DNA of 13,542 nt from DASUFE01 sp036274675 (GCA_036274675.1 DASUFE010000111.1:1-13542); one strand, 5' to 3'. Shown: positions 1-8,049, counted from the first letter of the stretch. Notes: generated by a model not told the origin, from the letters alone. Numbers and translations are program-made.

Positions 1-141
1 CGATGCAATCAGGGTAACCCAGAAGCCCTATGCAATAGCCAATCGAATGGGTCCATAGCAGAGTCAGACAAAACATTCATCCGCAGATAAGTCCGGACAT
101 ATGAAAAATACGAAACAAATTTGGCGTTTTTCAACAAGCTG
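1..141. other. Intergenic sequence downstream of recN, no gene seen
   Basis: This AT-leaning stretch lies beyond the recN stop codon and holds no convincing open reading frame, tRNA or repeat. A weak inverted pair (AGGG near 11, CCCT near 26) is too short to call a terminator. What lies to its left is outside the window. Confidence 0.5.
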
Positions 142-1848
142 CTAACTGGCTGTTTTCTTGGCGGGAGCAGCGACACGCTGGATCATTTCAGCGGCGTGAT
201 TACGCGTCGCTGCGGTAATTTCAACGCCGCCCAGCATTCGCGCGATTTCATCAATGCGTTCGCGAGCATCTAGTGTCGAGACACTGGTTTGCGTTTCCGC
301 CATGCTGGACTTGGAAACCCTCAGATGATGATGTGCCTGCGCGGCGACTTGCGGCAGGTGCGTAACGCACAGTACCTGCCTTTGCTCGCCGAGCGCGCGC
401 AGATGGGTTCCCACGACTTCCGCAATCCCGCCGCCGATGCCTGCATCCACCTCGTCAAAAATCAAGGTGGGAATCGGTTCCACGCCGGCGGTGATCATCT
501 GGATGGCCAGGCTGATGCGTGACAGTTCGCCGCCTGAGGCCACCTTATTCATACTGCGCGGCGTCTGGCCGGGGTTGGCGCTGACCTGGAATTCGAGCTG
601 ATCCAGGCCGTGCGGGGTAAAGCCTTCGCCAGTCGCGGGGTCGAAGGCTTTGTCGCTTAATTGTATATGGAATTTACCGCCATTCATGCCCAGGGTTTGC
701 ATCGCCGCAGTCACGGCTTTCGACAGTCGTTCCGCCGATTGCTGGCGTTGCAGCCGCAACTGCCGTGCTTTTTCCAGGTAACTTTCGCGCCATTTCCGGC
801 ATTCATCGCCCAGCGTTTTCAGCCGGTCATCCGCCTGCTCGATATCAGCAAGTTCGGTCTGCAGACGCACGGCCAGCGCCGGTAACCGTTCCGGTTCACA
901 GCGGTGCTTGCGCGCCAATTCGTGCAGGGCGCCCATGCGTTCTTCCAGCCACTGCAGGCGTGCAGGATCCAGTTCGAGATCACTCAAGTAGGCGCGCAGG
1001 CGGGACGCCGCTTCCTCGATTTGAATAGCCGCGCCGCCCAGCAATTCGGCCACGGGATTAAGCCTGTCGTCGAACTGTACCTGTTCCTCGATATTGCGCG
1101 CATGTTGGGAGAGGACCGAGTACACCGCTCCGGAGTCATTGTCATAAAGCTGTTCGAGCGCCCTGCCTGCCGCGTCCGTCAATCGACTCGCGTGCGCCAG
1201 CCGGCGATGCTCGTCCTGCAGTTCCGCCCACTCGTTTTCCCCAAGTTGCATCTTGGCGAACTCTTCCGTCTGGAAGCGCAGGATCGCGAGCCGCTCGTCG
1301 CGCTGCTGCGAGACAGTCAGCAGCTGCTGGAAGCGGGCCTGCAGTGCATGCCATTCCTGATAGACGGATGCAATTTCCGAAAGCAGGCCGGTGTTGCCCG
1401 CATAATCGTCCACTCGTTGCCGTTGCACGTCGCGTTTGAGCAGGGATTGATGCTCGTGCTGGCCGTGAATGTCGACCAGCATCTCGCCCAGTTCGCGCAG
1501 CATCTGCATGGTGACGGGCGCGCCGTTGATATATCCCTTGGAACGGCCGTCGCTCGCGAGCGTTCGGCGCAGCAGGCATTCATCGGCGCTGTCCAGTTCA
1601 TTGGCCTTGAGCCATTGACGGACCGCGGGCAAGGCCGAAATGTCGAACGTGGCGTTTATGTCCGCCCGCTCGGCGTTCTGGCGAATGGAGCCGGAGTCCC
1701 CGCGGTCGCCCAACACCAGCCCGAGGGCATCGAGCAGGATGGACTTGCCGGCTCCGGTTTCGCCGGTGAGCGCGGTCATGCCGGGGTCGAGCTCGATGTC
1801 GATCCGGTCAATGATAGTGAAGTTGCTGATCTGCAGGTGCTTGAGCAT
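142..1848 (-). CDS. recN: DNA repair protein RecN
   Basis: RecN is an SMC-like ATPase that acts in the cytoplasm on DNA double-strand breaks and helps RecA-dependent repair. The 568-residue product has the expected layout: an N-terminal ATPase half with the Walker A loop GETGAGKS at residues 29-36, a central region rich in Leu, Glu, Gln and Arg that fits a coiled coil (about 150-380), and a C-terminal half with the ABC signature SGGEL (438-442), Walker B LIFDE (462-466) and the following VTHLPQVAAQA switch segment. Length is close to the E. coli protein (about 550). The ATG at 1848 gives the canonical N-terminus MLKHLQISNF. It starts 4 bp after the nadK stop with no clear Shine-Dalgarno sequence, so it is probably translated by coupling within a mutS-nadK-recN operon. 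No CTGT-N8-ACAG LexA box is visible just upstream, although recN is SOS-controlled in many bacteria. Confidence 0.97.
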   Translation of the reverse strand: MLKHLQISNFTIIDRIDIELDPGMTALTGETGAGKSILLDALGLVLGDRGDSGSIRQNAERADINATFDISALPAVRQWLKANELDSADECLLRRTLASDGRSKGYINGAPVTMQMLRELGEMLVDIHGQHEHQSLLKRDVQRQRVDDYAGNTGLLSEIASVYQEWHALQARFQQLLTVSQQRDERLAILRFQTEEFAKMQLGENEWAELQDEHRRLAHASRLTDAAGRALEQLYDNDSGAVYSVLSQHARNIEEQVQFDDRLNPVAELLGGAAIQIEEAASRLRAYLSDLELDPARLQWLEERMGALHELARKHRCEPERLPALAVRLQTELADIEQADDRLKTLGDECRKWRESYLEKARQLRLQRQQSAERLSKAVTAAMQTLGMNGGKFHIQLSDKAFDPATGEGFTPHGLDQLEFQVSANPGQTPRSMNKVASGGELSRISLAIQMITAGVEPIPTLIFDEVDAGIGGGIAEVVGTHLRALGEQRQVLCVTHLPQVAAQAHHHLRVSKSSMAETQTSVSTLDARERIDEIARMLGGVEITAATRNHAAEMIQRVAAPAKKTAS

Positions 1849-1852
1849 CGGG

Positions 1853-2752
1853 TCAGACGCCGTCGTTTTCCAGTTGCTTGCCCCAGTTCAGCTTTACCCG
1901 CAGGATATCGAAGAAATCATAACCTCGCGGATGCAGCAGCCGGGCGTTAACCGGGCTGCGTTTTATCTGGATACGGTCGTTCGGCTTCAGCTCGATATTG
2001 GCCTGCCCGTCGAAGCTCGCCTGGGCCACGGTTTTGCAATCCGGGTCGATAACGATCGCGATTTCGCTGCTTGAATCGATTACCAGCGGACGATGACTGA
2101 GCGTATGCGGGCAGATTGGCACTAGCGCAATGGCGGACAGGGCTGGGTGCAGGATCGGGCCGCCGCTTGAGAGCGCGTATGCGGTGGACCCTGTGGGCGT
2201 GGCGACGATAATGCCGTCGGCGCGCTCATGGTTCACGACCCGACCATCGACCTGAGTGGAAAACTCAATCATACGAGTCTGGAACTGATTGTTCACAACC
2301 ACGTCGTTGAAGGCGAGGTGGCGCACCAGCACGCGGTTGTCGCGAACGACCGTCGCTTCCAGCAGGAAACGCTCTTCGGTAATGTAACTTCCGCGCAGCA
2401 TGTCGGCCAGCGAATCCAGCATCTTCGCGGGGGAGACATCGACCAGAAATCCCAGCCGTCCCATGTTGATGCCGACAATCGGCACCTGTTGCACCGACAG
2501 TATGCGCGCCGCATTCAGCAATGTGCCGTCGCCGCCTATCACGATGGCAAGATCGCAGCCCTTGAGGTCTCCAAGCGGCGGATAGGAGGCACCTGGAACC
2601 GTCAACGAATCACGGCAGGTGTCATCCGGGAAAACCTCGCAGCCTGCTTGCAGCAGGAAATCATACAGCCGCTGCAAGGTATCCTTTACATCGGCCTTGG
2701 CCTTGATGTCCTTGATATTGCGGGTAAGCGCGATTTTGCGGAATTTAGTCAT
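1853..2752 (-). CDS. nadK: NAD kinase
   Basis: NadK phosphorylates NAD to NADP with ATP (or polyphosphate in some families) and is the only route to NADP in most bacteria. The 299-residue product shows the NAD kinase signatures: GGDGT at residues 73-77, GINMGRLGFL at 94-103, and the glycine-rich stretch around DGIIVATPTGSTAYALSSGG (179-198). The usual NE/D motif reads ND (149-150, within AFNDVVV), a permitted variant. Length matches the family (about 290-300). The ATG at 2752 places MTKFRKIAL just before the first beta strand, and no Shine-Dalgarno sequence is evident. It follows mutS by 14 bp and precedes recN by 4 bp. A nadK-recN pair is common in proteobacteria; mutS directly upstream is less usual. 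Confidence 0.96.
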   Translation of the reverse strand: MTKFRKIALTRNIKDIKAKADVKDTLQRLYDFLLQAGCEVFPDDTCRDSLTVPGASYPPLGDLKGCDLAIVIGGDGTLLNAARILSVQQVPIVGINMGRLGFLVDVSPAKMLDSLADMLRGSYITEERFLLEATVVRDNRVLVRHLAFNDVVVNNQFQTRMIEFSTQVDGRVVNHERADGIIVATPTGSTAYALSSGGPILHPALSAIALVPICPHTLSHRPLVIDSSSEIAIVIDPDCKTVAQASFDGQANIELKPNDRIQIKRSPVNARLLHPRGYDFFDILRVKLNWGKQLENDGV

Positions 2753-2766
2753 GATTGGAACGTCTG

Positions 2767-5385
2767 TCAGCCGTGGCCCGTATTATCACCGAGGTTTTTA
2801 AGTTTATAAACCAGTTCCAAAGCCTGTTTGGGGGACAATTCGTCCACCTCCACTTCCGCGAGGGCTTGCCGCAGGGCGTTGTCCCGCGGAGATTGAGCGC
2901 GCACGGGGGTCGCCGGCGGCATCCGGTCGAACAGTCCGAGTTGGGCCTGTACGCGATCGCGTGCTTCGGCCGATTGTTGTTCCAGCACGGACAACTGTCG
3001 TCGAGCATTCGCGATCACGGCTGCCGGCACGCCCGCGAGTTGCGCCACCTGCAGACCATAACTCTGGCTGGCGGGTCCTGGTTTTACGCTGTGCATGAAG
3101 ATAATCCGGTCGCCGTGCTCCACCGCATCCAGGTGTACGTTGCGCACCCTGGGAATACGGTCTGCAAGTTGCGTAAGTTCGAAATAGTGGGTTGCGAATA
3201 GGGAGAAGCATCCGCTATGGACCGCCAGATATTCGGCGCAGGCCCAGGCCAGTGACAGGCCGTCGAAGGTACTGGTGCCCCGACCTATTTCATCCATCAG
3301 CACGAGACTTTGCGCGGTGGCGTTATGCAGGATATTGGCTGCTTCCGCCATTTCCACCATGAACGTGGAGCGGCCTCCAGCGAGATCGTCGGAAGCGCCG
3401 ATACGGGTGAATATGCGGTCCATGGGACCTAGCACAACTTCTTTAGCCGGAACAAAACAGCCGATATGAGCCATGATAATGATCAGCGCGGTCTGGCGCA
3501 TATAGGTCGACTTACCGCCCATGTTGGGTCCGGTGATCAGCAGCATGCGCCGATCTCTATCCAGGGAAAGGCTGTTGGGGATAAAGGGTTCGCCCGATCT
3601 TTGTTCTACCACCGGATGGCGGCCATCGACGATCTCGATGAGTGACTGCCCGCTGAAGGACGGACGCACGTAGTTGAAGCGCTCCGCCCGCTCGGCAAAG
3701 CACGCCAGCACGTCAAGCGTGGCTATGGCGGTGCCGAGCTTCCGGCATTCGAAGAGGTGTGAAGACAACTGTTCGAGCAGCTGCTCGTACAGAAGTTTTT
3801 CCCGGGCCAGCGATTTTTCGCGGGCGCTCAGTACCTTATCCTCGAAGGTTTTCAGCTCGGGTGTAATGAAACGTTCGGCGTTCTTCACCGTCTGCCGGCG
3901 CAGGTAATCCACCGGCGCCTTGTCCGATTGCCCCTTGCTGATCTCGATATAAAAACCGTGTACACGGTTGTAATTGACCTTGAGCGTGGCGATGCCGGTA
4001 CGGGCGCGCTCGCGCGCTTCCAGTTCGTTCAGAAATTCGTCGGCATGCTCGCTCAGGCGCCGTAATTCGTCGAGTTCGGCGTCATAACCTGCGGCGATGA
4101 CTCCGCCGTCACGCAACAGCAGCGGCGGATTGTCGATCAACGCCTTTTCCAGCAGCGCCAGAGGTTCGGGCGGCAGTTTGAGTTGTGATGCCAGGGCATG
4201 GATCAGTTCATCTTCCAGTCCGACGACCGTCTCATGGATGGCGGGGGCGCGCCGCAGCGCGTCGCGCAGCGCAATCAGATCCCGTGGCCGGGCCGACTTG
4301 AGAACGATGCGGGAACAGATCCGCTCGACATCACCCAGGTTATGCAATTGCCGGCGCAGATTTTCAAACGCTTTCGCCTGGAGCAGGATCTCCACGGCGC
4401 CGTGGCGTTGCATGAGAGTCGCCTGATTGCGCAGCGGCCGGCCCAGCCAGCGACCGAGCAAGCGGCTGCCCATGGCGGTACAGCAAACATCCAGCAGACT
4501 CAGCAGACTGCTCTCCGCATCGCCGTTGAGACCCGTTTCCAGTTCCAGATTGCGCCGGCAGACCAGATCAAGTACGACCGCGTCCGCCGGCGATTCCGCC
4601 AGCAGGCGTGTCACATGGCTGAGCGGGGAGCGCTGCGTTTCCTGTGCGTATTGCAACAGGCATCCGGCGGCGCCGATCGCGATATTAAATGTTTCACAGC
4701 CGAATCCCTTAAGATCGCGCGTGCCGAACTGGCGGGTCAGCAGGCTAAGACCGGTCGCGCTTTCGAAATGCCAGGGTTGGCGCCGTTTGATGCTGGCCGC
4801 AGGTGTATAAGCGTCCGGCAATGACTGGTTATCGCTTAGCAGCAATTCGGCGGGTTTCAGCCGTTCCAGCTCTCCCAGCAAAGTTTGTTCGCTATCCGTT
4901 TCCAGGATGCAGAAGTCGCCCGTGCTCATATCCAGCCAGGCCAGGCCCCAGGTATTCTTGATCCGGTGCAGCGCTGCGAGCAGGGAACTGCGCTTTTGCT
5001 CGAGCAGGGCTTCATCCGTCACCGTGCCGGGAGTCACGATGCGCGTCACCTTGCGCTCCACCGGCCCTTTGCTCAGAGCGGGATCGCCGATTTGTTCGCA
5101 GATGACGGCAGACTCCCCATGTTTGAGCAGCTTGCTCAAATACCCTTCCAGCGCATGATAGGGAACGCCTGCCATGGGAATGGGGCGGCCGGCGGACTGG
5201 CCGCGCGCCGTCAGGGTAATATCCAGTAACCGGGCGGCTTTCTCGGCATCTTCATAGAACAGCTCGTAAAAATCCCCCATACGGTAAAACACCAGGGTCT
5301 CCGGATATTCCGCTTTGATGCGCAAGTACTGCTGCATCATGGGTGTATGTTCAGGCATTGCCGTATTGCTGCGGGTTTGAGCCAT
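2767..5385 (-). CDS. mutS: DNA mismatch repair protein MutS
   Basis: MutS recognises mismatches and small loops in DNA and recruits MutL. The 872-residue product is full length (E. coli 853). The mismatch-reading Phe-X-Glu is F39-Y-E41 in GDFYELF. The connector, core/lever and clamp domains follow. The ATPase has Walker A GPNMGGKST at 619-627, the conserved ASDDLAGGRSTFMVEM region at 664-679, Walker B LVLMDE at 694-699 followed by IGRGTST, and the ATHYFELT switch at 731-738. QLGLF at 815-819 fits a beta-clamp-binding motif, and the last 40 residues match the C-terminal oligomerisation helices. The ATG at 5385 is chosen; a second Met at residue 10 is possible, and neither has a strong ribosome binding site. 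It is the first gene of the leftward mutS-nadK-recN unit and is divergent from pncC. Confidence 0.98.
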   Translation of the reverse strand: MAQTRSNTAMPEHTPMMQQYLRIKAEYPETLVFYRMGDFYELFYEDAEKAARLLDITLTARGQSAGRPIPMAGVPYHALEGYLSKLLKHGESAVICEQIGDPALSKGPVERKVTRIVTPGTVTDEALLEQKRSSLLAALHRIKNTWGLAWLDMSTGDFCILETDSEQTLLGELERLKPAELLLSDNQSLPDAYTPAASIKRRQPWHFESATGLSLLTRQFGTRDLKGFGCETFNIAIGAAGCLLQYAQETQRSPLSHVTRLLAESPADAVVLDLVCRRNLELETGLNGDAESSLLSLLDVCCTAMGSRLLGRWLGRPLRNQATLMQRHGAVEILLQAKAFENLRRQLHNLGDVERICSRIVLKSARPRDLIALRDALRRAPAIHETVVGLEDELIHALASQLKLPPEPLALLEKALIDNPPLLLRDGGVIAAGYDAELDELRRLSEHADEFLNELEARERARTGIATLKVNYNRVHGFYIEISKGQSDKAPVDYLRRQTVKNAERFITPELKTFEDKVLSAREKSLAREKLLYEQLLEQLSSHLFECRKLGTAIATLDVLACFAERAERFNYVRPSFSGQSLIEIVDGRHPVVEQRSGEPFIPNSLSLDRDRRMLLITGPNMGGKSTYMRQTALIIIMAHIGCFVPAKEVVLGPMDRIFTRIGASDDLAGGRSTFMVEMAEAANILHNATAQSLVLMDEIGRGTSTFDGLSLAWACAEYLAVHSGCFSLFATHYFELTQLADRIPRVRNVHLDAVEHGDRIIFMHSVKPGPASQSYGLQVAQLAGVPAAVIANARRQLSVLEQQSAEARDRVQAQLGLFDRMPPATPVRAQSPRDNALRQALAEVEVDELSPKQALELVYKLKNLGDNTGHG

Positions 5386-5418
5386 TTCGGATTTGTCGGA
5401 GTAACGGAAGACGGGAGT

Positions 5419-5447
5419 TTAACAGGAACTCCTCGACCTGCTAAAAA
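5419..5447 (+). promoter_or_regulatory. Candidate sigma70 promoter for pncC
   Basis: TTAACA (5419-5424, five of six to the -35 consensus) and TAAAAA (5442-5447, four of six to the -10 consensus) are separated by 17 bp in the divergent mutS-pncC gap. Transcription would start near 5454. This is a motif match only; no equally good promoter for mutS was found on the other strand. Confidence 0.35.
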
Positions 5448-5504
5448 AGTCTATGTCAGGAAGTAAGCTTGTTTCCCTCGTCTACGGAGCCCACAATCAA
5501 TTTT

Positions 5505-6008
5505 ATGAAAGACGACCCCTTATACGAATTGGCCCTGAAGGTTGGTGTCACTCTGTCCAATCACCGTTATAGTCTGGCGACCGCTGAATCCTGCACTGGA
5601 GGCTGGATTGCAAAGGCCGTCACGGATATTCCCGGTAGCTCCGGCTGGTTTGAGCGAGGTTTTATTACTTACTCCAATCGCTCCAAGTCCGAACAACTGG
5701 ACGTTGCGCCAGCATTAATTCTGGAGTGCGGCGCGGTCAGCGCTGAGGTGGTTGAAGCCATGGCGAGAGGAGCGTTAAAGTACAGCCCTGCCGACGTCGC
5801 CGTTGCGGTCAGCGGGATAGCGGGACCCGAAGGCGGCAACCTGGAAAAGCCGGTAGGTACGGTATGGTTTGCGTGGGCAATTCGTGCCGACGGGCAACAC
5901 CGGGTCCATTGCGAGTTCGGTCACTTCGGCGGCAGCAGGGATAAGGTGCGTTATGCCGCGACGGAACGCGGGTTGGCCGGCATTCTGGAAATACTGTCGC
6001 GGAGTTGA
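5505..6008 (+). CDS. pncC: Nicotinamide-nucleotide amidohydrolase PncC (CinA C-terminal family)
   Basis: PncC (YgaD, stand-alone CinA C-terminal domain) deamidates NMN to nicotinate mononucleotide and ammonia, returning NMN, for example from NAD-dependent DNA ligase, to NAD synthesis. From the ATG at 5505 the product is 167 residues, like E. coli PncC (165), and the N-terminus aligns with that protein. Visible family motifs are ESCTGG (28-33), RGFITYSN (51-58), GAVSAEVVEAMA (76-87), SGIAGPEGG (103-111) and KPVGTVWFA (115-123). The N-terminal molybdopterin-like domain of long CinA proteins is absent. An in-frame TTG at 5469 would add 12 residues and has the better Shine-Dalgarno (AGGAAG at 5458-5463, 5 nt away), whereas the ATG has only GGAG 15 nt upstream; the start is therefore uncertain. 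It lies upstream of recA, the usual cinA-recA association, but one small gene intervenes. Confidence 0.93.
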   Translation: MKDDPLYELALKVGVTLSNHRYSLATAESCTGGWIAKAVTDIPGSSGWFERGFITYSNRSKSEQLDVAPALILECGAVSAEVVEAMARGALKYSPADVAVAVSGIAGPEGGNLEKPVGTVWFAWAIRADGQHRVHCEFGHFGGSRDKVRYAATERGLAGILEILSRS

Positions 6009-6013
6009 GGTGG

Positions 6014-6364
6014 ATGAACAAGAATCGGTTCTTGAAAATTCTGATGATAATGCTGCTGCTGACGCCGCTCATCGCCTGCGATTATCTGCCTTCCTGGGTG
6101 CCTGGAGCCAAAACCGGTAAAACCGCCGCAAAAAATTCGCGGCAAAAGCCGGAGGAAGGATTGCCGATCGAGCAGCAGATACAGAAACTCCAGCAGGAAA
6201 TACACGCGGTCGAGGAGCAAAAGCGCAAATTGCAACAGCGCCAGGATCAGATACTCGACGAAAAAGAGGTGATCAACAAGACTTTGCAAGAGCAGGAAAC
6301 GGCAGTGCAACATCTGGAGCAGGAACTGGAGCGGCAGGAGTCGGCTCCCTCGAAAGGTGGATGA
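6014..6364 (+). CDS. Putative small coiled-coil lipoprotein, function unknown
   Basis: I do not recognise this 116-residue protein. It begins with MNKNRFLKIL, a short basic stretch, then a hydrophobic segment ending in the lipobox LIAC with Cys22, so it should be cut and lipidated by signal peptidase II. The residue after the cysteine is Asp (CDY), which in E. coli-type Lol sorting can keep a lipoprotein in the inner membrane. A Pro/Lys-rich linker (about 27-52) leads to a Glu/Gln/Lys/Leu helix, residues 54-110, with heptad-like spacing that predicts a coiled coil. The ATG at 6014 is 5 bp after the pncC stop, with GGAG at 6001-6004, 9 nt away; a TTG at 6005 overlapping the pncC stop is a less likely start. 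It is almost certainly co-transcribed with pncC and is separated from recA by a hairpin. Confidence 0.8.
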   Translation: MNKNRFLKILMIMLLLTPLIACDYLPSWVPGAKTGKTAAKNSRQKPEEGLPIEQQIQKLQQEIHAVEEQKRKLQQRQDQILDEKEVINKTLQEQETAVQHLEQELERQESAPSKGG

Positions 6365-6365
6365 G

Positions 6366-6399
6366 GCCCGGAAAAAACAGCGCTGCCGGGCTGTTATTT
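6366..6399 (+). terminator. Candidate terminator between the lipoprotein gene and recA
   Basis: GCCCGG (6366-6371) pairs perfectly with CCGGGC (6386-6391) and is followed by TGTTATTT, a modest U-rich tail. An overlapping alternative, AACAGC (6376-6381) with GCTGTT (6390-6395), uses part of the same bases, so the two hairpins exclude each other. It starts 2 bp after the lipoprotein stop, as expected of a terminator, but the interrupted T run makes it weak. Confidence 0.45.
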
Positions 6400-6420
6400 C
6401 TGTGGGATAATGGGCAACGC

Positions 6421-6448
6421 TTCAATTAACGTGATTTCAAGATATATT
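6421..6448 (+). promoter_or_regulatory. Candidate recA promoter
   Basis: TATATT (6443-6448, -10-like) lies 16 bp after TTCAAT (6421-6426, poor -35). Transcription would start near 6455, leaving a short leader before the recA ribosome binding site AGAGGA (6467-6472). No canonical LexA box (CTGT-N8-ACAG) is seen; a CTGT half site at 6449-6452 is followed 8 bases later by AAAA rather than ACAG. Confidence 0.35.
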
Positions 6449-6478
6449 CTGTAAGGCATTAAAAGCAGAGGATCCAGC

Positions 6479-7531
6479 ATGGATAACGACCGTAAAAAGG
6501 CCTTGGCAGCCGCCTTAAGCCAGATCGAACGCCAATTCGGCAAGGGTTCGGTAATGCGTCTGGGTGATGATAAAAGTGTTCCCGATGTCGAGGTGGTTTC
6601 AACCGGATCCTTTACCCTCGATATCGCCCTTGGAATCGGCGGCCTGCCCAAGGGGCGGGTTGTTGAAATCTATGGTCCGGAATCCTCCGGCAAAACGACA
6701 CTGACTCTGCAGGTTATCGCGGAATGCCAGAAGGCCGGCGGCACGGCGGCTTTCATCGATGCGGAGCACGCATTGGATCCGGTCTATGCGGAAAAACTGG
6801 GCGTCAATGTGAAGGATCTGCTGATTTCACAGCCGGATACGGGCGAGCAGGCGCTGGAAATCGTCGACATGCTGGTCCGTTCCAGTGCAATTGACGTGAT
6901 CGTCATCGACTCTGTTGCAGCTTTGACCCCCAAGGCCGAAATTGAAGGCGAGATGGGCGATTCACATGTGGGATTGCAGGCGCGGCTGATGTCACAGGCC
7001 TTGCGCAAGCTGACGGGCAATATCAAGCGCTCCAACACCATGGTGATATTCATCAACCAGATCCGCATGAAAATCGGGGTCATGTTCGGCAACCCTGAAA
7101 CGACCACGGGCGGCAATGCCCTCAAGTTCTACGCCTCGGTACGATTGGATATCCGCCGCGTGGGGTCGATCAAGAAAGGCGAGGAAGTGATCGGCAATGA
7201 AACCCGGGTAAAGGTGGTTAAAAACAAGCTGGCCCCGCCTTTCAGGCAGGCCGATTTCGAAATTCTTTATAATGAAGGCTGTTCCAAGGAAGGCGAGATC
7301 CTGGAGTTGAGTTCCCAGAACGGACTGATCGAAAAGTCCGGCGCCTGGTACAGCTATAACGGTAACAAGATCGGTCAGGGCAAGGATAATGCCCGTGTAT
7401 ATTTGAAGGAACATCCCGAGGTCATGCGCAAGCTCGAGACCGAGTTGAAGGCGAAACTGCTGGTAAAACCCAGGGTTGCCGCGGCCGAGAGTGCCGAGGA
7501 TGTGGAGGAACAGGCTGAAGAGTCCGCTTAA
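6479..7531 (+). CDS. recA: Recombinase RecA
   Basis: RecA forms filaments on single-stranded DNA, carries out homologous pairing and strand exchange, and triggers LexA self-cleavage. The 350-residue product is highly conserved: Walker A GPESSGKT at 66-73, the catalytic Glu in DAEHALDP (94-101), Walker B VIVID at 140-144, loop L1 around EGEMGDSHVGLQARLMSQALR, and loop L2 from FINQIRMKIGVMFGNPETTTG (191-211). The C-terminus ends in an acidic tail (AESAEDVEEQAEESA), which in E. coli tunes DNA binding. The ATG at 6479 has a good Shine-Dalgarno AGAGGA 6 nt upstream. recX starts inside its 3' end. Confidence 0.99.
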   Translation: MDNDRKKALAAALSQIERQFGKGSVMRLGDDKSVPDVEVVSTGSFTLDIALGIGGLPKGRVVEIYGPESSGKTTLTLQVIAECQKAGGTAAFIDAEHALDPVYAEKLGVNVKDLLISQPDTGEQALEIVDMLVRSSAIDVIVIDSVAALTPKAEIEGEMGDSHVGLQARLMSQALRKLTGNIKRSNTMVIFINQIRMKIGVMFGNPETTTGGNALKFYASVRLDIRRVGSIKKGEEVIGNETRVKVVKNKLAPPFRQADFEILYNEGCSKEGEILELSSQNGLIEKSGAWYSYNGNKIGQGKDNARVYLKEHPEVMRKLETELKAKLLVKPRVAAAESAEDVEEQAEESA

Positions 7532-7982
7532 AACAGAACATGATGCGCGTGAAGTTGCTTTGGGATTATTGGCCAGGCGCGAACATTCGAAACGCGAGCT
7601 TATAATCAAACTCCGCGCACGCGGTTGCCCCGATAAGATCATCACCCAAGTCGTCGATCAGCTGGCTGCGGAAGGCATGCAGTCGGATGCGCGGTTTGCC
7701 GAGACTTTCGTACGCTCAAGAGTCGACCGCGGACGCGGCCCCTTGCGGGTCCGGGCTGAGCTGATCGAACGTGGTCTCGAAGACGAGCTTATCGTCGAGG
7801 CTCTGCTGCAGTATGAGGACTGGTGGCGGGATCTGGCGCTTGAAGCTTATAACAAGAAATTTGGCGAGAGTATGCCGCCGGATGATATAGAGGAGCGTTC
7901 AAGGCGCTCCATGTTTCTGCAGCGGCGGGGTTTTACGTCGGATCAGATACGGTATGCGATAGAACATCCAAAGCGTGCCTGA
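7500..7982 (+). CDS. recX: Regulatory protein RecX
   Basis: RecX binds RecA filaments and limits RecA activity. From the ATG at 7500 the product is 160 residues, matching the family (about 150-170), and consists of the expected alpha-helical RecX repeats: AREVALGLLARREHSKREL near the start, AEGMQSDARFAETFVRSRVDRGRGPLRVRAEL in the middle, and FLQRRGFTSDQIRYAIEH at the end. The start overlaps recA by 32 bp in another frame; GAGG lies immediately before the ATG and GAGA about 9 nt before it. In-frame GTG (7491) and TTG (7476) are alternatives that would only lengthen an unconserved N-terminus. The overlap makes translational coupling to recA likely, keeping RecX tied to RecA but at a lower level. 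Confidence 0.93.
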   Translation: MWRNRLKSPLKTEHDAREVALGLLARREHSKRELIIKLRARGCPDKIITQVVDQLAAEGMQSDARFAETFVRSRVDRGRGPLRVRAELIERGLEDELIVEALLQYEDWWRDLALEAYNKKFGESMPPDDIEERSRRSMFLQRRGFTSDQIRYAIEHPKRA

Positions 7983-8049
7983 TCGGGCGTCGCAAGACGG
8001 CTCGATAAGAAAGCGGATTCTGAATAGAAACTTTCAATCAACAATAACG

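Noticed and set aside
121..141. TTTTTCAACAAGCTGCTAA next to recN as an insertion-sequence end
   Set aside because: It vaguely recalls sequence at IS ends, but there is no partner inverted repeat, target duplication or transposase in the window.
904..1950. Long plus-strand frame opposite recN (about 348 codons)
   Set aside because: It is a mirror frame of a confident RecN gene, matches no family I recognise and spans into nadK.
7975..8049. GTG at 7975 as the alaS start, adding 25 residues
   Set aside because: The extra residues are not AlaS-like and would overlap recX; MATLAQLRASFLDFF from 8050 is the canonical N-terminus.
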